Source: Sulfitobacter sp.
Lineage (GTDB): Bacteria; Pseudomonadota; Alphaproteobacteria; Rhodobacterales; Rhodobacteraceae
Length of the DNA stretch: 43,386 bases
Assembly: GCA_029252045.1 (NCBI GenBank)
Contig: JAQXCD010000060.1
Coordinates: 1-43,386 of the forward strand
Reading direction: 5' to 3'
Numbering within the stretch: position 1 is the stretch's first letter; every line of letters starts with the position of its first letter. Position numbers and translations under genes: made by a program. A model generated the notes under the pieces. That model saw only the letters and a list, made by a program, of their open reading frames with translations, did no database searches and had not been told where the DNA came from. Of this stretch, positions 18,241 through 26,666 are shown piece by piece.

Positions 18241-19047
18241 CTACTGGGAGAAGGCGGCACAAGGGTCACCGCGATCCGGTGCCGACGCATCCAGCGTGAG
18301 GTTAAATGTGCCCTCAACAGCACTACCCTCTTCGCTCTGACCCAGCGCAAAAACGCGAATTTCAGGGGCGGCATGTGCAATCATTGCAGGCATGCCCCAA
18401 TCCGTGCGCGCATGACCGTTGCCGGTGACAACCACAACAGGCCCCCCCGTATCGCGCAGCGCACGCAACGCCGCATCAGCCAGAGCGGCGTCGCGCAGCC
18501 GCTGGGCATCGACCATAATCGGCAGAACCTCCTCAGGGAAGGCCCCGCAATGCGCCAGAGCCTGCAAGGCAATCCGTGCGGCCTGTTGCTCATCATCCAA
18601 GGGTTGACCGATTCCGTATTCTGCCGCAAGCGGATGCGCGTCTAGCGGAGCCTCTATCTGCTCCATCAGCACCTCGCGCGGGACACCAGCCCCATAGATC
18701 ACAGCATCAAGGGCTGCCGCAAATATTGGAAAATAGAAATCAAAAGAAGGCCAAGGACTGCCCGTCCAACCTACAGCCGCGTCCAGTTCGGCCTGTGTAC
18801 GCCAGCCACCCGCTGCACGCGCCGCTTGCTGCGGGGTCAACATTTCAAACACCAACGCTTTTGGAGCAAGCGCATGGACCCATTCCGCCTGCCGCGCATG
18901 ATGCGCAGGGTTGTCGTGCAGTTCTCCCAGAACAATGATTTCCGCCATCCGCGCCGCATCGGGCATTTCCGCATGTACGACAGATACAAAAAGCGCGGCA
19001 ATAGTTGCCGCGCCCGCAATCATTGCTCTGAAAAGATGCCATCTCAT
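18241..19047 (-). CDS. ChaN family (heme-binding uptake/Tiki-superfamily) exported protein
   Basis: 268 residues with a signal peptide (about 1-26, cleavage after VHA). LGELHDNPAHH at the start of the mature part is the family signature: Glu and His residues like those used for metal or heme in Campylobacter ChaN and for catalysis in TIKI-type proteases. VVVVTGNGHARTDWG near the C-terminus is the second conserved segment. No lipobox cysteine is seen at the cleavage site, unlike typical ChaN lipoproteins, so the protein may be free in the periplasm. It starts at ATG 19047 overlapping the rpoH2 stop (ATGA). Its synthesis is thus tied to a heat-shock/oxidative-stress sigma factor. Heme binding is inference from the family. 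Confidence 0.82.
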   Translation of the reverse strand: MRWHLFRAMIAGAATIAALFVSVVHAEMPDAARMAEIIVLGELHDNPAHHARQAEWVHALAPKALVFEMLTPQQAARAAGGWRTQAELDAAVGWTGSPWPSFDFYFPIFAAALDAVIYGAGVPREVLMEQIEAPLDAHPLAAEYGIGQPLDDEQQAARIALQALAHCGAFPEEVLPIMVDAQRLRDAALADAALRALRDTGGPVVVVTGNGHARTDWGMPAMIAHAAPEIRVFALGQSEEGSAVEGTFNLTLDASAPDRGDPCAAFSQ

Positions 19048-19922
19048 GTGAGAAAGTGAAACACTTCCTGAGATTGCATTTCAAGGGATTTACGCATTTT
19101 CTGGAATGCGGCGGCCTCCAATTGGCGCACCCGCTCCTTACTCAGGCTCAGCTCCTGTCCAAGGCTTTCGAGTGTGCGCGGATCGTCCCGCAGCTTGCGT
19201 TCACGGACGATAAACTGCTCACGCTCATTGAGTGCGGACATAGCGGTGACCAGCCACTCGCGCAGTTGCTTGGTGTCATGGCTATGCTCGACCTGCTCGG
19301 CTGCTTGGGCGCTGTCATCCTGAAGCGCGTCAATCCACTCACGGCCCTCATCCTCGGCAGACTGCGTCGCATTCAGCGAGTAGTCCGAGCCTGAAAGGCG
19401 GCCTTCCATCATCTCGACGTCGTGCAGGGGCACGCCGATCTCGGTCGAGATCATCTGACGCATCTGGTGCTTGTCCAGCGCGGTGCCTGCAGTTGCCGCT
19501 TCGCGCTCCAGCCGCGCCTGAACGCGGCGCAGATTAAAGAACAGTGATTTTTGCGAGGACGTAGAGCCAGTGCGGACCATAGACCAGTTGCGCATCACAT
19601 GATCCTGAATGGATGCCTTGATCCACCATACGGCATATGTCGAAAACCGGACACCACGGTCGGGGTCAAATTTATCGGCGGCTTTCATCAAGCCCAATCC
19701 GGCCTCTTGAATGAGGTCATTCATCGGAGCGCCGTACCTCTTGAATTTGGACGCCATCGAGATGGCAAGGCGCATGTACGCGGTGATGAGACGGTGCAGT
19801 GCTTCCTCGTCGCGCTGGTCGCGCCACGCATAGGCCAGCTTCAGCTCCGTCTCTGCATCCAAAAGCTCGGCTTTCATTGCGGTACGGGTAAGTGAGAAAT
19901 CCTGCGCAGTGCCAATTACCAT
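19044..19922 (-). CDS. rpoH2: RNA polymerase sigma-32 factor, RpoH2 type
   Basis: 292 residues. Sigma-70 family region 2 is visible (AYMRLAISMASKFKRYG, DLIQEAGLGLMKAADKFD, FSTYAVWWIKASIQDHVMRN) and region 4 contains the C-terminal helix-turn-helix (TLESLGQELSLSKERVRQLE). The RpoH-box-like stretch around WSMVRTGSTSSQKSLFFNLR identifies it as sigma-32. Its sequence resembles the RpoHII of Rhodobacter sphaeroides rather than the main heat-shock RpoHI. RpoHII serves the singlet-oxygen response under RpoE. Start ATG 19922 with AGGGAGA 6 nt upstream. It is divergent from cobU across 96 bp. It is coupled to the ChaN-family gene downstream. The subtype is from memory of the family, the sigma-32 call is firm. 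Confidence 0.92.
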   Translation of the reverse strand: MVIGTAQDFSLTRTAMKAELLDAETELKLAYAWRDQRDEEALHRLITAYMRLAISMASKFKRYGAPMNDLIQEAGLGLMKAADKFDPDRGVRFSTYAVWWIKASIQDHVMRNWSMVRTGSTSSQKSLFFNLRRVQARLEREAATAGTALDKHQMRQMISTEIGVPLHDVEMMEGRLSGSDYSLNATQSAEDEGREWIDALQDDSAQAAEQVEHSHDTKQLREWLVTAMSALNEREQFIVRERKLRDDPRTLESLGQELSLSKERVRQLEAAAFQKMRKSLEMQSQEVFHFLT

Positions 19923-19985
19923 CTATTTGGTCTCCCTGAAATAATGCGGTCACCTTGTAGTGACGCTTTGATATGAGTACGCAGG

Positions 19986-20015
19986 AGGTCAGATTTTGGT
20001 TCACAAAAGGTCAGA
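19986..20015 (+). repeat. Direct repeat AGGTCAGA before cobU
   Basis: AGGTCAGA occurs at 19986-19993 and again at 20008-20015, 22 bp (two helical turns) apart, in the divergent rpoH2/cobU region. The second copy supplies the likely ribosome-binding site (AGG) of cobU. The spacing fits a protein-binding pair, but chance cannot be excluded. Confidence 0.3.
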
Positions 20016-20018
20016 AAA

Positions 20019-20540
20019 ATGTTGCCCAATGGGACGTTCGTTCTAGGCGGTGCCGCGTCGGGGAAATCCGAATGGGCCGAAAATTACATTATGTCCAGTG
20101 GCTTGCAGGTAATCTACCTTGCCACAGGGCAAATCTGGGACGATGAAACCGAACTGCGTGTGCAGGTTCATAAAAACCGCAGGGATGATCGCTGGACGAC
20201 CGTGGAAGAACCCTTCGATTTGGGGCCTCCCCTCGCCGCACTTGCCGCTGACACACCGGTGCTGATTGATTGTGCGACCATGTGGCTCAGCAACCAGATG
20301 ATGGCGGAGGCCAATCTGGGGGTGGCGACTGAAACGCTTGTCACGGCCTTGGGGGCGTGCCCTGCGCCTTGGGTCATCGTCTCGAACGAAGTCGGACACG
20401 GGATCGTGCCCGATAACAAGCTGGCGCGCCAGTTCCGCGAGGCACAAGGGCGGCTGAACATTGCTCTGGCGCGCGAAGCTGATCTGGCCGTTATGGTGAT
20501 CGCAGGTCTGCCGCAGGTATTAAAAGGAGTGCTTCAGTGA
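20019..20540 (+). CDS. cobU: Bifunctional adenosylcobinamide kinase/adenosylcobinamide-phosphate guanylyltransferase
   Basis: 173 residues, the normal size of CobU/CobP. It phosphorylates adenosylcobinamide and transfers GMP from GTP to make GDP-cobinamide, in the late, nucleotide-loop part of B12 synthesis. The P-loop is GGAASGKS (10-17). LATGQIWDDE, the basic VHKNRRDDRW and VSNEVGHGIVPDN are conserved family segments. It starts at ATG 20019 just after AGGTCAGA. Its TGA overlaps the GTG of the next gene (GTGA). Other cob genes are not in the window, so this is a small salvage-type pair with the phosphatase. Confidence 0.95.
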   Translation: MLPNGTFVLGGAASGKSEWAENYIMSSGLQVIYLATGQIWDDETELRVQVHKNRRDDRWTTVEEPFDLGPPLAALAADTPVLIDCATMWLSNQMMAEANLGVATETLVTALGACPAPWVIVSNEVGHGIVPDNKLARQFREAQGRLNIALAREADLAVMVIAGLPQVLKGVLQ

Positions 20541-21121
20541 CGACCTGGCATTGGGTCCGGCATGGGCCGACACATGAAAAATCCTTTGTCGGATGGCGCG
20601 ATGTACCTGCTGACCTGTCTGACACAGCGTTGATTGCGCGGGTGCGTGACCACTTGCCGGAAGAAGCCGTGATGGTGTCCTCTGATCTGGTCCGGTCTAT
20701 TGTAACAGCGGATGCTCTCAGCGCCCAACACCACACCCGCCTGCCCCATGAAGTTGACCTGCGCGAGATCAATTTCGGCGTTTGGGACGGTATGCGGTTT
20801 GACGCTGTCGCCGCCCGTGACCCCCACCTGAGCCGTGCGTTCTGGGAGCAACCCGGCGACATCCGCGCCCCCGATGGCGAAAGCTGGAACGAGACGATGG
20901 CGCGGGTCAACGGGGTTGTGGACAGGTTGAACGTATCCCACCCCGACGGCCATATCATCGCCGTGGCGCATTTCGGTGTGATCCTGACACAGGTCCAGCG
21001 CGCCCTGCGCGTGTCCGCCTATGAGGCCATGTCACACAAGATTGACAACATATCCGTCACAACCCTGCATCACATCGGGGCAGACCGCTGGGACGTGACG
21101 CGGATCAATCACTTGCCGTGA
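20537..21121 (+). CDS. cobC: Histidine phosphatase family protein, probable alpha-ribazole phosphatase
   Basis: 194 residues of the phosphoglycerate-mutase-like fold. The phospho-acceptor is in VRHGPT (His about 8). The second arginine is in SSDLVRS, the glutamate in EINFGVWDG, and the second catalytic His in VAHFGVI. Coupling to cobU (GTGA overlap, GTG start at 20537) points to CobC, which removes the phosphate from alpha-ribazole-5'-phosphate or adenosylcobalamin-5'-phosphate. On sequence alone it could be another small-molecule phosphatase; the symbol rests on context. The 81 bp after it hold two short inverted repeats (TTGCCTGAAGGCAA and AGCCTGTAGGCT), neither with a T-run. Confidence 0.8.
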   Translation: MTTWHWVRHGPTHEKSFVGWRDVPADLSDTALIARVRDHLPEEAVMVSSDLVRSIVTADALSAQHHTRLPHEVDLREINFGVWDGMRFDAVAARDPHLSRAFWEQPGDIRAPDGESWNETMARVNGVVDRLNVSHPDGHIIAVAHFGVILTQVQRALRVSAYEAMSHKIDNISVTTLHHIGADRWDVTRINHLP

Positions 21122-21202
21122 TGGCCTTGCAAACACAAATGAATTTGCCTGAAGGCAAGTCGCTGTCTAGCCTGTAGGCTGTTAATAACAGAAGTACCCA
21201 TC

Positions 21203-21880
21203 ATGACATATGACCTCTACATCGGCGACCGCACATTCTCGAGCTGGTCTTTGCGCGGCTGGCTGATGCTGCATAAATTCGATCTGCCCTACCGCGCGCA
21301 TATGATCGGCCTCTATGACGGTACAATGGCTGCCGATATGGCGCCGCTCGCTCCGGCACGGCTGGTCCCTGCCCTGCGCACACCCGAAGGGGATGTGATT
21401 GGTGAAAGCCTGGCAATTGCCGAAACATTGGCCGAGCGGCATCCGAATGCAGGCCTCTGGCCCGCTGAACCCGCAGCCCGTATCCGTGCGCGCTGGCTAT
21501 GTGCGGAAATGGTTGGAGGCTTTGGCGCATTGCGCGGAGGGTGCCCGATGCAGCTGGCTTACGTCGACGCTGATTTTGTACCCACGGATGCGATCAAAGC
21601 CGATCTTGCCCGGGTCGAAACACTCTGGGCCTTTGCGCGCGAAAAGGCGGTGGACGGCCCGTGGCTGTTCGGGGCCTACTCGCTTGCGGATGCGTTTTTT
21701 GCTCCGGTTTGTGCACGGATTGCGGGGTATAATCTGCCCGTGTCCGACGCGGCGCAGGCCTATTGCCACACGACGCTAAGTGATCCTGCATTCCGGGAGT
21801 GGCGCGCCGAGGGGCTCAAGACCACATATGATCCGTTTCCCTACCCTCCTGTAGGGCGGACAGCTGAGTGGCCTGCCTAA
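21203..21880 (+). CDS. Glutathione S-transferase family protein
   Basis: 225 residues with the thioredoxin-like N-terminal domain and an all-helical C-terminal domain. The N-terminus YDLYIGDRTFSSWSLRGWLML places a serine in the usual catalytic position after the first strand, as in YfcF-like or zeta-like bacterial GSTs. The conserved cis-Pro region is ARLVPALRTPEGDVIGESLAIAE, with the ES pair that binds the gamma-glutamyl group. The C-terminal helix contains GAYSLADAFFAPV, the usual hydrophobic staple/N-cap motif. Substrate unknown. It stands alone between cobC and comM; the nearby gshB (glutathione synthetase) is on the other strand. Confidence 0.88.
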   Translation: MTYDLYIGDRTFSSWSLRGWLMLHKFDLPYRAHMIGLYDGTMAADMAPLAPARLVPALRTPEGDVIGESLAIAETLAERHPNAGLWPAEPAARIRARWLCAEMVGGFGALRGGCPMQLAYVDADFVPTDAIKADLARVETLWAFAREKAVDGPWLFGAYSLADAFFAPVCARIAGYNLPVSDAAQAYCHTTLSDPAFREWRAEGLKTTYDPFPYPPVGRTAEWPA

Positions 21881-21886
21881 CAACCG

Positions 21887-21922
21887 TTAACCATTCTTAA
21901 AGACCTGATTCCGTATGGTTAA
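21887..21922 (+). promoter_or_regulatory. Inverted pair of CtrA half-sites before comM
   Basis: TTAACCAT (21887-21894) and its exact reverse complement ATGGTTAA (21915-21922) lie 27-62 bp before the comM start. TTAACCAT is the 8-mer CtrA half-site described in Caulobacter. In Rhodobacteraceae, CtrA is reported to control comM and other DNA-uptake genes needed by gene-transfer-agent recipients. CtrA control here is an inference from the motif and the gene. Confidence 0.55.
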
Positions 21923-21948
21923 TCCTTTGATAAGGGCGGAGCGGGAAT

Positions 21949-23463
21949 ATGGTGGCACGCGCGCATAGCGTTGCATTTCAAGGTGTTGAGGCGCGCATTG
22001 TGGAGGTGCAATGCGCCGTCACGCCCGGCTTGCCCGCCTTCTCCATCGTCGGCCTTCCGGACAAGGCAGTGTCAGAGGCGCGCGACCGCGTGCGCACCGC
22101 CCTGACATCCATGGCAATTGCCTTGCCCTCCAAACGCATTACGATCAACCTTACCCCCGCGAACCTACCCAAGGAAGGCAGCCATTTCGACCTCCCCATC
22201 GCGCTCGCTTTGTTGGCCGCATTGGACATTTTACCCAAAGATGTCGTTGAAGGCGTCGTTGCACTGGGAGAGCTGTCACTTGACGGCTCTCTTGTGCCAG
22301 TACTGGGCGCGCTGCCCGCTGCAATGGCCGCCGCACAAGAAGAGCACAGCCTGCTCTGCCCTTACGGATCAGGCGCGGAGGCGGCATGGGTCAACGCCTG
22401 TCAGGTTATTGCCGCGCGCACATTGGGCGATGTGGTGCGGCACTATACCGGTCAGGTCCCTCTGCCATCCGCAGAACCGGGGGAAGTAACTTTGACGGGT
22501 CACAGCCGCGATCTGCGCGAAGTCAAAGGACAGGAGCGTGCAAAGCGCGCGCTGGAAATTGCAGCAGCGGGTCGCCATCATCTGATTATGGTCGGCACGC
22601 CCGGATCAGGGAAGTCCATGCTGGCCGCGCGTCTGCCGGGCATCCTGCCACCTCTGTCAGCAGCAGAAGCACTAGAGACCTCGATGATCCATTCCCTAGC
22701 AGGTCTGCTGGATGAAGGCGGAATCAGCCGTGCGCGGCCATTTCGGGAACCCCATCACACGGCCTCCATGGCGGCAATCATCGGTGGCGGGCGCAATGCC
22801 AAGCCGGGCGAGGTGAGCCTTGCCCACAATGGCGTGCTGTTCATGGATGAATTCCCCGAATTCCCTCGCAACGTGCTGGAAACTCTGCGGCAACCGATTG
22901 AAACAGGCGAGGTCATGATCAGCCGCGCAAATGCACATATCAAATATCCCTGCCGCTTTATGCTGGTGGCGGCAGCAACCCCCTGCAAATGCGGTTACCT
23001 GCCTGATCCTGCACGCGCCTGTGCGCGTGTTCCGCATTGCGGTGAGGACTATATGGGGCGCATTTCCGGCCCCTTGATGGACCGCTTTGATCTGCGGGTT
23101 GATGTGCCGCCTGTGGCGTATACGGACCTGAACCTACCCGCTTCGGGGGACAGTTCCGCCGAAGTTGCGGCGCGTGTGGTTGAGGCACGGGCAGTTCAAC
23201 AGGCCCGCTTTGCCACACAGCCGGATATGCGGTGTAATGCCGATGCAGAAGGGCAAATTCTGGAGCAGATGGCAGCACCGGATTCTGAGGGGAAAGACCT
23301 GCTGATCCGCGCGGCCGAGCGCTTCGGGCTTTCAGCGCGGGGCTATCACCGCGTACTGCGGGTGGCCCGGACAATTGCCGATCTGGACGGATCAGCAGAT
23401 GTCCGCAAACCCCACATTGCCGAGGCTGTTAGCTTCAGGATTCCCAGCCTTGTTGTTGCCTGA
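21949..23463 (+). CDS. comM: YifB/ComM family AAA+ ATPase (Mg-chelatase-like)
   Basis: 504 residues. ComM is a hexameric helicase that drives branch migration when transforming DNA integrates. The N-terminal LonC-like domain (HSVAFQGVEARIVEVQ, KRITINLTPANLPKEG) is followed by the AAA+ core: Walker A GTPGSGKS (216-223), Walker B VLFMDEFPEF (D300-E301), and a zinc-like cysteine set CKCGYLPDPARAC typical of the family. The C-terminal magnesium-chelatase helical domain ends with the SFR segment. The start ATG follows GGAGCGGGA. It is preceded by the CtrA half-site pair. Its 3' end overlaps the convergent hydrolase gene by 29 bp. The gene is complete. Confidence 0.95.
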   Translation: MVARAHSVAFQGVEARIVEVQCAVTPGLPAFSIVGLPDKAVSEARDRVRTALTSMAIALPSKRITINLTPANLPKEGSHFDLPIALALLAALDILPKDVVEGVVALGELSLDGSLVPVLGALPAAMAAAQEEHSLLCPYGSGAEAAWVNACQVIAARTLGDVVRHYTGQVPLPSAEPGEVTLTGHSRDLREVKGQERAKRALEIAAAGRHHLIMVGTPGSGKSMLAARLPGILPPLSAAEALETSMIHSLAGLLDEGGISRARPFREPHHTASMAAIIGGGRNAKPGEVSLAHNGVLFMDEFPEFPRNVLETLRQPIETGEVMISRANAHIKYPCRFMLVAAATPCKCGYLPDPARACARVPHCGEDYMGRISGPLMDRFDLRVDVPPVAYTDLNLPASGDSSAEVAARVVEARAVQQARFATQPDMRCNADAEGQILEQMAAPDSEGKDLLIRAAERFGLSARGYHRVLRVARTIADLDGSADVRKPHIAEAVSFRIPSLVVA

Positions 23464-24340
23464 TCCAAGCCGCCAGAGCATTCAGCGTTTGGCGCGCCTC
23501 TGGCAAGATATTGTGAAACAAGGGCCAGACATGCGGTAGGTCATGCTCTTGAACCAGTTGAACTTGCACCCCTTCACTGCGCATTTGCGCTGCTAGTCGG
23601 CGGGCATCGTCCAAAAGAATTTCTGTATCACCGACAGTAATCCAAGCGGGCGGCGAACCATCAAATCGGGCAAATAGCGGACTTACATCCGGATCATCTC
23701 CGGGATGGCCTTGCAAGAACATCTCGGCCAAAGCGACAGCGCGGTCGGCTGGGAGCAGCACGTCACTGTCTGCGTTTTCTATAAAACTCGGCCCGCTGAA
23801 CGTCATATCCGTTAAAGGTGAAAAACCAAAAACAGCCCCCGGTTTCGCAGCACCTTCGGCGCAAAGGGCGGCAATCAACCCAAAGGCGAGCGCCCCGCCG
23901 GCGCTATCCCCGCCCACAACAATATCCGCGGGCGCGACACCGGCGGCAATCAAACCATCCCATGCAGCGCGGACATCCTGAAGGGCAGCCGGACATGCGG
24001 CCTCGGGCGCAAGCCGGTATTTTGGCATTACAGCACGCGCGCCAACGCACATCGCCAGCTGCGCAACCATTGCTGAATGAGTATCAGGACTACCAAAAAC
24101 AAAGCCCCCGCCATGGAAGTAGAGAAGGACGCGACCCGGCTGCACACTGCGGGGCGCGATTTCCAGACAAGGAATCCTGTTATGGTCGACCCAGCGCGAC
24201 TTCGTCCCGCGTGGCGCGTAAAAAAACAGGCGTGACTGAACCTCAAGCGCGCGGCGGATCATCTTTGGGGACGCCACTCTCAATCTGCGCTTTTCGACAA
24301 GGCGCAGCCACCGGTTTAAGATGCGCCGCATGACGCTCAT
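23435..24340 (-). CDS. Alpha/beta hydrolase, hormone-sensitive-lipase (acetyl esterase) family
   Basis: 301 residues. The HSL-family oxyanion motif is [13 protein letters not shown] and the nucleophile elbow is GDSAGG. The acid is expected at the GDTEILLDD segment and the base in DLPHVWPLF. It should hydrolyse short-chain esters; the natural substrate is unknown. There is no signal peptide. Start ATG 24340 overlaps the gshB stop (ATGA), so it is co-translated with glutathione synthetase; an ATG at 24331 is an alternative. Its end overlaps comM by 29 bp on the opposite strand. Confidence 0.88.
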   Translation of the reverse strand: MSVMRRILNRWLRLVEKRRLRVASPKMIRRALEVQSRLFFYAPRGTKSRWVDHNRIPCLEIAPRSVQPGRVLLYFHGGGFVFGSPDTHSAMVAQLAMCVGARAVMPKYRLAPEAACPAALQDVRAAWDGLIAAGVAPADIVVGGDSAGGALAFGLIAALCAEGAAKPGAVFGFSPLTDMTFSGPSFIENADSDVLLPADRAVALAEMFLQGHPGDDPDVSPLFARFDGSPPAWITVGDTEILLDDARRLAAQMRSEGVQVQLVQEHDLPHVWPLFHNILPEARQTLNALAAWIRQQQGWES

Positions 24341-25272
24341 GCGCGTTTGGCTTCGATCACTTCCCAGATTTTGGCTGCAATGTTCACCCCATCAAAGCGC
24401 TCAAGCTCCTGAATGCCGGTGGGCGAAGTCACGTTGATCTCGGTCAGGTAATCGCCAATCACGTCGATTCCGACAAAGACCTGACCTTTTTCTTTGAGAA
24501 CGCCGCCAATGCGGGCGCAAATTTCGCGGTCGCGGTCGGTTAGCCCGACCTTCTCTGGGCGTCCGCCAACGTGCATGTTCGACCGGGTCTCGCCTTCGGC
24601 GGGCACGCGGTTAATCGCACCTACAGGTTCCCCATCCACAAGAATCACACGTTTATCGCCCTTTGCCACATCGGGCAGGAACTTTTGCACAATCAACGGC
24701 TCACGCGAGAAGCTGGTGAACAGCTCGTGCAGGGAACTGAGATTGCGGTCTTCTTTGGTCAGTTTGAAAACCCCCGCGCCGCCATTGCCGTAAAGCGGCT
24801 TGAGGATGACATCGCCGTGCTTTTCTTTAAACGCTTTGATCGTAGCAAGATCACGCGCAATTGTTGTGGGTGGCGTGAGGTCTGGGAAATCCAGAACCAA
24901 CAATTTTTCAGGGTAGTTACGCACCCAGAACGGGTTGTTCACAACCAGAGTCGTTTCTGCAATCCGGTCAAGCAAGTGTGTAGACGTGATATAGTGCATG
25001 TCAAAAGGCGGATCCTGCCGCAACCAGACCACATCAAACTCCGACAGGTCAACTTCGCGCATTTCACCCAGAATGGCAGGATTTCCTGCGACCCGCTGGA
25101 CGGTCATATCATGACCGCGCGCCGTGATCCTGCCCTCCTGATAGGCCAGATGGTCTGGCGTATAGAAGAACAGCGAATGCCCCCTTGCCTGCGCCTCTTC
25201 GGCGAGGCGAAAGCTGCTGTCTGCGTTAATGTTTACGTCCCCGATAGGGTCCATTTGAAAGGCGATTTTCAT
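24337..25272 (-). CDS. gshB: Glutathione synthetase
   Basis: 311 residues (E. coli GshB 316). ATP-grasp enzyme that joins gamma-glutamylcysteine and glycine. Family features: [20 protein letters not shown] at the start, [33 protein letters not shown] (glycine-rich ATP-grasp loop), [32 protein letters not shown], and the metal-binding D-x-L-x-E-I-N-V-T-S-P at the end. The start is ATG 25272 with AAGGA upstream. An in-frame extension to 25356 runs into the yraN tail and is not family-like. It is the third gene of rsmI-yraN-gshB-hydrolase. Confidence 0.96.
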   Translation of the reverse strand: MKIAFQMDPIGDVNINADSSFRLAEEAQARGHSLFFYTPDHLAYQEGRITARGHDMTVQRVAGNPAILGEMREVDLSEFDVVWLRQDPPFDMHYITSTHLLDRIAETTLVVNNPFWVRNYPEKLLVLDFPDLTPPTTIARDLATIKAFKEKHGDVILKPLYGNGGAGVFKLTKEDRNLSSLHELFTSFSREPLIVQKFLPDVAKGDKRVILVDGEPVGAINRVPAEGETRSNMHVGGRPEKVGLTDRDREICARIGGVLKEKGQVFVGIDVIGDYLTEINVTSPTGIQELERFDGVNIAAKIWEVIEAKRA

Positions 25273-25330
25273 GGGCTTTTCCTTGCTGTTGCCCTCTTGA
25301 TGACAAAGCAAGGCGCGCTGCGCAATGGCC

Positions 25331-25711
25331 TCAGCAGTGACCGAAGGCGTTTTCAATGATTTGTGTCTCGCCGTGACCGTTCACCAACGCCACGTCAAAG
25401 TGCACATCTGTCAGGCTGCCCCGTGGCTGGCTCCCCAAATACTCCTCTGCACAGTGAGAGATGCGACGCATCTGCGCGGCACTTACGCGCAGGGCAGCAC
25501 GATCAAAGCTCTGGCTCTGTTTGACTTCAACAAAAATCAAACCCTCACCGTCTTGGACAATCAAATCAATTTCACCGCGTTTGCCACGCCAACGGGTGTG
25601 CGCGATGGTAAAACCACGCCGTTCGTAGTCCATTGCAATCCGACCTTCCGCCGCAAGACCTGCGTGAAACGCCATACCGCCGCGATGTGCACGATTGCTC
25701 TGAACTGCCAT
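25331..25711 (-). CDS. yraN: YraN family protein (UPF0102), predicted nuclease fold
   Basis: 126 residues. The family has a PD-(D/E)xK-like core: [17 protein letters not shown] at the N-terminus, then [19 protein letters not shown] with the acidic and lysine residues of the metal site, and DVHFDVALV later. Function is not established; it is found next to rsmI in a large share of bacteria, as here (4 bp after the rsmI stop). ATG 25711 has AAGGGA 9 nt upstream; M13 is a possible alternative. All core residues are present. Confidence 0.93.
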   Translation of the reverse strand: MAVQSNRAHRGGMAFHAGLAAEGRIAMDYERRGFTIAHTRWRGKRGEIDLIVQDGEGLIFVEVKQSQSFDRAALRVSAAQMRRISHCAEEYLGSQPRGSLTDVHFDVALVNGHGETQIIENAFGHC

Positions 25712-25715
25712 GGAA

Positions 25716-26579
25716 TCATCCCTTTTGCGTATTCAGCTCCAACGCGGCTTGGTAAACCTGCCTGCGCGGCAATGCGTGGGCTTTTGCCACCAAATCAACC
25801 GCGTCCCGCATCGACAAATCTTCCAAAGCGGCCTTCAGCGATGTTTCTAAGTCATCGGAGTTAACAACTTCTAAATCGCCCCGATCCACTAGGACGACGA
25901 TTTCGCCTTTCGGGGTGGTGGATGCGTAAAAATCAGCGAGTTCTTCTAGCGTTCCACGCCGGACTTCCTCAAATTTTTTTGTGAGCTCGCGGCATACAGC
26001 AGCCGTGCGCACGGCGCCCAGCGCTGTTTGTGCGTCCCGCAACATTGCCCCGACGCGTTTGGGTGATTCGTAAAACACAAGCGTCGCGCGTATGTTGCGT
26101 AATCCTTCCAGTGCGCTGAGGCGTGCTGCTTTGGCGTTTGGTAAAAAGCCTGCAAAATGAAAGGCGTCTGTCGGAAGACCGCCCAGCGCCAATGCCGTCA
26201 GAACCGCCGAAGGGCCCGGCGCACACGTTACGTTAATACCAGCGGCAGCCGCTGCACGCGACAGCTCGAACCCCGGATCAGCGATCAGAGGCATCCCTGC
26301 CTCTGACGCATAGGCCACAGATTTCCCGTCTTTCACAGCATCTATCAAACGCGTGACCGTGTTTTCGCTTGAGTGGTCATGCAGCGCCGAAATCCTGCGT
26401 CCGTCCAGCGGTATTCCATGTATGTCCATTAACTTTAGCAAGCTGCGCGTGTCTTCTGCCGCCAGAATGTCCGCACTGGCCAAAACATCCAAAGCCCGCA
26501 GTGTAATGTCGCGTGCTGTGCCAATAGGGACACCCACAAAGGTAATTCCCGGCGCTAACTTTTGCTTATGGATATTCAA
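25716..26579 (-). CDS. rsmI: 16S rRNA (cytidine(1402)-2'-O)-methyltransferase
   Basis: 287 residues of the tetrapyrrole-methylase fold, which methylates the ribose of C1402 in 16S rRNA using S-adenosylmethionine. Signature segments: FVGVPIGTARDITLRAL, ADILAAEDTR, EAGMPLIADPG, PGPSAVLTALALGGLPTD, FYESPKR and GEIVVLVD. The frame starts with TTG at 26577-26579; no ATG or GTG start that would keep the conserved N-terminus is visible. An AAAGGG tract lies about 12 nt upstream. It is divergent from the LpoA-like gene (87-bp gap), repeating the rsmI/lpoA/yraN association seen in gammaproteobacteria. Confidence 0.95.
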   Translation of the reverse strand: MNIHKQKLAPGITFVGVPIGTARDITLRALDVLASADILAAEDTRSLLKLMDIHGIPLDGRRISALHDHSSENTVTRLIDAVKDGKSVAYASEAGMPLIADPGFELSRAAAAAGINVTCAPGPSAVLTALALGGLPTDAFHFAGFLPNAKAARLSALEGLRNIRATLVFYESPKRVGAMLRDAQTALGAVRTAAVCRELTKKFEEVRRGTLEELADFYASTTPKGEIVVLVDRGDLEVVNSDDLETSLKAALEDLSMRDAVDLVAKAHALPRRQVYQAALELNTQKG

Positions 26580-26666
26580 CGCTGGACCCGCCCTTTGGAC
26601 ACGATATGATTACGCCAATGAGCGTGCAGTATGTTTCTGCGCGATTGACTAGGGAGTACTGTTACC

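Noticed and set aside
19923..20018. RpoE-type promoter before rpoH2 (TGAACC and a TACTCA downstream)
   Set aside because: Only a loose match to the Rhodobacter RpoE consensus as I remember it; spacing uncertain, so not annotated.
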